Positions 14,396 to 17,363 of a DNA stretch of 17,363 nucleotides are shown piece after piece; within the stretch, counting starts at the first letter, position 1; each line of letters begins with the position of its first letter. The stretch comes from Phocaeicola plebeius. Its GTDB lineage: Bacteria > Bacteroidota > Bacteroidia > Bacteroidales > Bacteroidaceae. The notes under the pieces were generated by a model. It saw only the letters and a list, made by a program, of their open reading frames with translations. It made no database searches and was not told the DNA's origin. Both the position numbers and the translations under genes were made by a program. The stretch lies in contig SFDG01000052.1 of assembly GCA_004558305.1 (NCBI GenBank), positions 1 to 17,363 of the forward strand, written 5' to 3'.

Positions 14396-14407
14396 GGTCA
14401 TATGACC
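14396..14407. promoter_or_regulatory. Perfect 12-base palindrome downstream of the ATPase promoter
   Basis: GGTCATATGACC is a perfect palindrome just downstream of the expected transcription start of the truncated ATPase gene. It may be an operator, but no regulator gene is adjacent. Confidence 0.4.
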
Positions 14408-14419
14408 AGTTTTCTACTG

Positions 14420-14451
14420 CAAATGTAGGCATTTTATCTTGTCCTGCCAAA
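14420..14451 (-). promoter_or_regulatory. Complete Bacteroidota promoter for the truncated ATPase
   Basis: On the minus strand TTTG (14451-14448) is followed after 20 bases by TACATTTG (14427-14420). This matches both the -33 and -7 elements at the normal spacing. It is the best promoter in the window, yet it now serves only a gene fragment 45 bases downstream. Confidence 0.7.
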
Positions 14452-14473
14452 TTGTGGGAGATGCTTTTGAACA

Positions 14474-14518
14474 AGAAAAGACAGGAGGTAAACACTTTCG
14501 ATGAGTGTCTGCCTCCTG
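14474..14518 (-). terminator. Terminator after the 76-residue hypothetical gene
   Basis: CAGGAGG (14482-14488) pairs with CCTCCTG (14512-14518). Inside it, ACACT (14492-14496) pairs with AGTGT (14504-14508), across a symmetric three-base internal loop. On the minus strand the stem is followed by TCTTTTCT. It lies 17 bases beyond the stop of the small gene. Confidence 0.8.
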
Positions 14519-14534
14519 CCTGTTTAAGGATAAT

Positions 14535-14765
14535 CTAGTCTATCCGATATACGTTTGCGTTGCCCCGTTTATGGTGAAGTGTCATTTGTCCGGTCTGCTC
14601 CAACTCATAAATGGCAAGGCCTACTGCTTCTCCGTCCTTCACTGTTGCGTCCAGTTCCTGCATGGCCAGCAGGATGTCGTGCTTGGTCACTTCCGTCTGT
14701 CCTCTGTGCTTTAATACACCCAAGGCTCTGGAGGAAAGGTCTTTATAAATCTCAGATTTATTCAT
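14535..14765 (-). CDS. Small hypothetical protein, winged-helix-like
   Basis: This is a 76-residue protein, MNKSEIYKDLSSRALGVLKH onward, that I do not assign to a named family. It is soluble and charged, with predicted helices (KSEIYKDLSSRALGVLK, KHDILLAMQELD, GEAVGLAIYELEQTG) followed by a beta-like end (QMTLHHKRGNANVYRID). A helix-helix-helix-hairpin order like this suits a small winged-helix DNA-binding protein, but that is inference. Support for a real gene comes from its sensible composition, an ATG start, its own downstream terminator, and its place 68 bases after the large lipoprotein gene on the same strand. No promoter is seen; the spacer holds that gene's terminator. Confidence 0.7.
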   Translation of the reverse strand: MNKSEIYKDLSSRALGVLKHRGQTEVTKHDILLAMQELDATVKDGEAVGLAIYELEQTGQMTLHHKRGNANVYRID

Positions 14766-14782
14766 TCCGTTTTAATTAACAA

Positions 14783-14808
14783 AAGCGGCCTCCCGAAGGA
14801 AGCCGCTT
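14783..14808 (-). terminator. Terminator after the large lipoprotein gene
   Basis: AAGCGGC (14783-14789) pairs with GCCGCTT (14802-14808). The stem continues across one mismatch to TCC/GGA around a CGAA loop. On the minus strand the stem runs into TTTTGTT. It separates the lipoprotein gene from the small gene downstream. Confidence 0.8.
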
Positions 14809-14833
14809 ATAGTAGTAGATATCGTTGCCCTAA

Positions 14834-17363
14834 TTACTTCTTGACAGTAACAGGTACTTCGATAACAGTCTCTACTGTATTGTCACCCACTTTCACATCG
14901 CTGATGATGACCTTCACAGTAGTCGTGTACTCAGTCGTACCGATGCTGGGCTCTGCCAGATTCTTGATGGTCAGCTTGCCACCTGCGAATGAGAGACTTG
15001 CATCGTTACCGGCCTTGCTGTCGAAGCTGTATGCATATTTAATAGCAGAATTGATGATATTATCACTCCAGCCACTAGCAGCGTTTTCTTCTGAATATCT
15101 GGTAACCTTTGCAATCTCATTGTCAGTAGAAGCTTGACCGAGAACATAGTCCTTACCGTTCAGAATCAATCCGAAGCCGTCCTTGTCCTCACCGGAAACC
15201 TGGACAGTAGGCATCGGCAGTCTGTCGATAATCAGCGTAGTACCCGGAGTAGTCTCGATAGCGGCAGCTGCACCATCCACATACTTCACAAGCTGTGCGC
15301 CTTCCAGCGGAGAAATCATATTTACGGTGTACTTTTCAGACTTCACTTCGAATCCAGAGATACCCTGTACCTTGTACTTGGACTGTGCAGTAAGCGTCTT
15401 CAGCTTATGGGTAGTGTTGTCGATAGCGTCAGCTAAAATACTAAATGACGGTGTACTTCCATCGATTGTAATCTTATCACCATTAATAACGGACTTATTA
15501 TCTACCTTGTCGAAGGCGATAACCAGATCTCTGTCAGTTGTACCAGTAGCTACAGGAATGCACGAAGTCTTGTAAGCCGTCATCGGCATGAATTTACCAT
15601 CCTGGTCAAGACGGAGGGTCAGCACATCACCGGCAGCATTCCAAGCAGCAGACTTTTCGAAGAGTTCATCGAAGGTCGGGATAGTAACAGTTACAGGAAC
15701 AGTCACTTTCTTCACTTCATTACCATTAGCGTCCTTCAGGTTCAATGTCAAGGTATAGTCACCCGGCTTGGCAGCTGTATTAATTGGGTTTACAACAAAC
15801 TTAGCATACTGAATCTTCTTGATGTTGTCAGCTGAATCATCGAAACCTACCTCCTTGTTGGCACTGCAAGCGGCATCCATATAGTATTTTACTCCTGTCA
15901 ATGCACCTTTTGTCTTCAAGAAGTTGTCGTTGTCGATACTCCAATTGTCAGTATCCAAAGAGATAGCTTCTGCCGAAGTCAGGCTGGTAAATACATCCTG
16001 CATGTTGATGATAACGGTTGCACCCGTCTCGCTGGCATCTACCTTCACAGTAGTAGGAGCAATTTCGATAGCCTCGATAGTGGAAGGAGCAAAGGTGACG
16101 TTGATTGTCTTAGTAGCGTCTTCTTTAACTTTACCGTTCACACCCAATACACGGGCTGTTACCTTAATCGTCTTATTGGCGGCCTTGTCGCTGGTTGCCT
16201 TCAGAACATTGTTTTCCAGCACAATACCCCATTCTTCCGCATCGTTGATTTCGCTTTCGGGGAAGTAGAACTGGTAGTCGTAAGCTGTTGCATCCGCAAA
16301 CTTCAGAGAAATGGGTGCACCGATTTCAGCCTTATCTGCAGCGTTCAATCCCTCTGCACTCATTTTATTCATCCAAACGGCAACATCTGTCGTCGTTGCC
16401 GTTTGACGAGTATCGATAACATAATTGTATTCAGAGAATATGGTACCATTAACGGCCAAAGCGTACTTCTTGTTTTCCCAAGCGTCATTTACTTTTGTAG
16501 CAAATATGGTACCAGCATTGTCTTTGGTAACACCTTCATTGAAGTCAACACTTAATGCCCATACGCCGCCTTTATCGGTTGAACGATTGCCTGAAGTAAT
16601 AGTTCCTTCTCCGGCAGGTTCAGCACTAACATTCACAGGAGCTACATTTCCTTCGCTGTCAACAAACGTCAATACTTGGGCATTCAGGTCGGTATCAGCA
16701 GGAATCACCTTCACCCGAACCGTATTTCCCTGTCCGTCCAATGCCTGGTTCTTTTTTACAGGACCCTTGGGACCCTTCCAGTCGATATCGGCGCCGGCTA
16801 CACCCCAGTAGATACCTTTGCCGTTTTCAACATTAGTAGTGACACCCAATTCAGAGAATACATAGTTATTAACCGTTATAATATGCAAGTTAGTCGGGAT
16901 AGCGCGGAGCAGTTCGATGGTCTGCAGGTTGCCGTCCTGATCGGGCAAGGAGATGGTATACTTGTTGTCTGCCACATTCTCCAATATAGCGTACTTGCCC
17001 ACCTTGATGCCGGTACCTTCGCCGTTGATGGTGAGTTCATCGTCAACTACTTTGACTGTGTCGCCTACCTTGCCGACTACTTCGCCGTTCACTTTCAGAT
17101 CTTGTCCGTCAACGGTAATCTTGATTTCCTGTACAGGAGCCTCAACAGTCGTCTTGATGGTATAAGTAACAGGGCTCTGTCCGTCGGTAGTCACCTTCAG
17201 TTCGCCTGTCTTTTCGTCGAATGTAACAGAAGTCACACCGACATTCAGGTTGTCAATCGTCGACTTCAAAGAAGCCAGGTCGCTGACCACCTTGTCAATC
17301 TGGCTCTGCAAGTTGTCGATGTCGTCATCGTAGTCCTTACAAGAGGTAAAAGTTCCTGCCGAA
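14834..17363 (-). CDS. Large surface lipoprotein, DUF4988/PL29 N-terminal-like, 5' end outside the window
   Basis: At least 842 residues are visible; the gene runs off the right edge. The frame stays open to the window end, where it reads SAGTFTSC-KDYDDDIDNLQ. This is the end of a lipoprotein signal with the lipid Cys at about 17341-17339, so only the signal start is missing. A coiled-coil segment follows (NLQSQIDKVVSDLASLKSTI), then GELKVTTDG-type repeats as in proteins annotated DUF4988 or PL29-lyase N-terminal. Several Ig- or beta-sandwich-like units fill the rest, ending in EVPVTVKK. No catalytic domain is seen, so lyase activity should not be assumed. A structural or adhesive surface role, possibly like Bacteroides S-layer lipoproteins, is an inference. 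A terminator follows at 14783. The gene looks less GC-rich than its neighbours. Confidence 0.8.
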   Translation of the reverse strand, partial: SAGTFTSCKDYDDDIDNLQSQIDKVVSDLASLKSTIDNLNVGVTSVTFDEKTGELKVTTDGQSPVTYTIKTTVEAPVQEIKITVDGQDLKVNGEVVGKVGDTVKVVDDELTINGEGTGIKVGKYAILENVADNKYTISLPDQDGNLQTIELLRAIPTNLHIITVNNYVFSELGVTTNVENGKGIYWGVAGADIDWKGPKGPVKKNQALDGQGNTVRVKVIPADTDLNAQVLTFVDSEGNVAPVNVSAEPAGEGTITSGNRSTDKGGVWALSVDFNEGVTKDNAGTIFATKVNDAWENKKYALAVNGTIFSEYNYVIDTRQTATTTDVAVWMNKMSAEGLNAADKAEIGAPISLKFADATAYDYQFYFPESEINDAEEWGIVLENNVLKATSDKAANKTIKVTARVLGVNGKVKEDATKTINVTFAPSTIEAIEIAPTTVKVDASETGATVIINMQDVFTSLTSAEAISLDTDNWSIDNDNFLKTKGALTGVKYYMDAACSANKEVGFDDSADNIKKIQYAKFVVNPINTAAKPGDYTLTLNLKDANGNEVKKVTVPVTVTIPTFDELFEKSAAWNAAGDVLTLRLDQDGKFMPMTAYKTSCIPVATGTTDRDLVIAFDKVDNKSVINGDKITIDGSTPSFSILADAIDNTTHKLKTLTAQSKYKVQGISGFEVKSEKYTVNMISPLEGAQLVKYVDGAAAAIETTPGTTLIIDRLPMPTVQVSGEDKDGFGLILNGKDYVLGQASTDNEIAKVTRYSEENAASGWSDNIINSAIKYAYSFDSKAGNDASLSFAGGKLTIKNLAEPSIGTTEYTTTVKVIISDVKVGDNTVETVIEVPVTVKK

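Overview
The window looks like chromosomal DNA from a gut-type member of the Bacteroidota, most likely Bacteroidaceae (Bacteroides, Phocaeicola or Mediterranea; the genus is not resolved). The reasons are the TAnnTTTG -7 promoter boxes, the scarcity of Shine-Dalgarno sequences, the SusG-type amylase lipoprotein, the lipoprotein beginning CKDYDDDID, and the order DUF177-rpmF-fabH-era-der. Most genes are fairly GC-rich. The window ends inside a gene on the right.

Layout. 1-580 has no convincing gene but carries short direct repeats. 624-6175 is a plus-strand housekeeping run: yceD/DUF177 and rpmF (ribosome), a terminator, a broken fabH (fatty-acid initiation), era and der (ribosome-assembly GTPases) and gpmI (glycolysis), closed by a strong terminator. 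6268-9621 is a second plus-strand cluster: a Cys-rich DUF3109 protein, a subtilisin-like lipoprotein whose C-terminus resembles a type IX secretion sorting tail, and a PorV/PorQ-like outer-membrane barrel. Convergent to it on the minus strand lie a SusG-like alpha-amylase (9635-11716) and a SUI1/YciH factor (11832-12170). A divergent promoter region then leads to the plus-strand operon rex, FAA-hydrolase-family gene, ispF (12283-14047). 14048-14530 is a scarred intergenic region: tandem repeats, a REP-like hairpin, and a beheaded AAA ATPase gene that keeps a good promoter. Two minus-strand genes close the window: a 76-residue hypothetical protein and a large, incomplete DUF4988/PL29-N-type surface lipoprotein.

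Most noteworthy observations. (1) fabH carries an internal deletion of roughly 120 bases plus a frameshift, yet both halves remain well conserved and the second half opens at an ATGA stop-start overlap. (2) The 3' end of ispF has been tandemly triplicated in 22-23 base units, which moved its stop codon. (3) A surface protease with a T9SS-like tail is paired with a PorV-like protein. (4) The SusG-type amylase stands apart from any sus operon. I see no clearly novel defence or mobile system, no CRISPR array, and no rRNA or tRNA gene.
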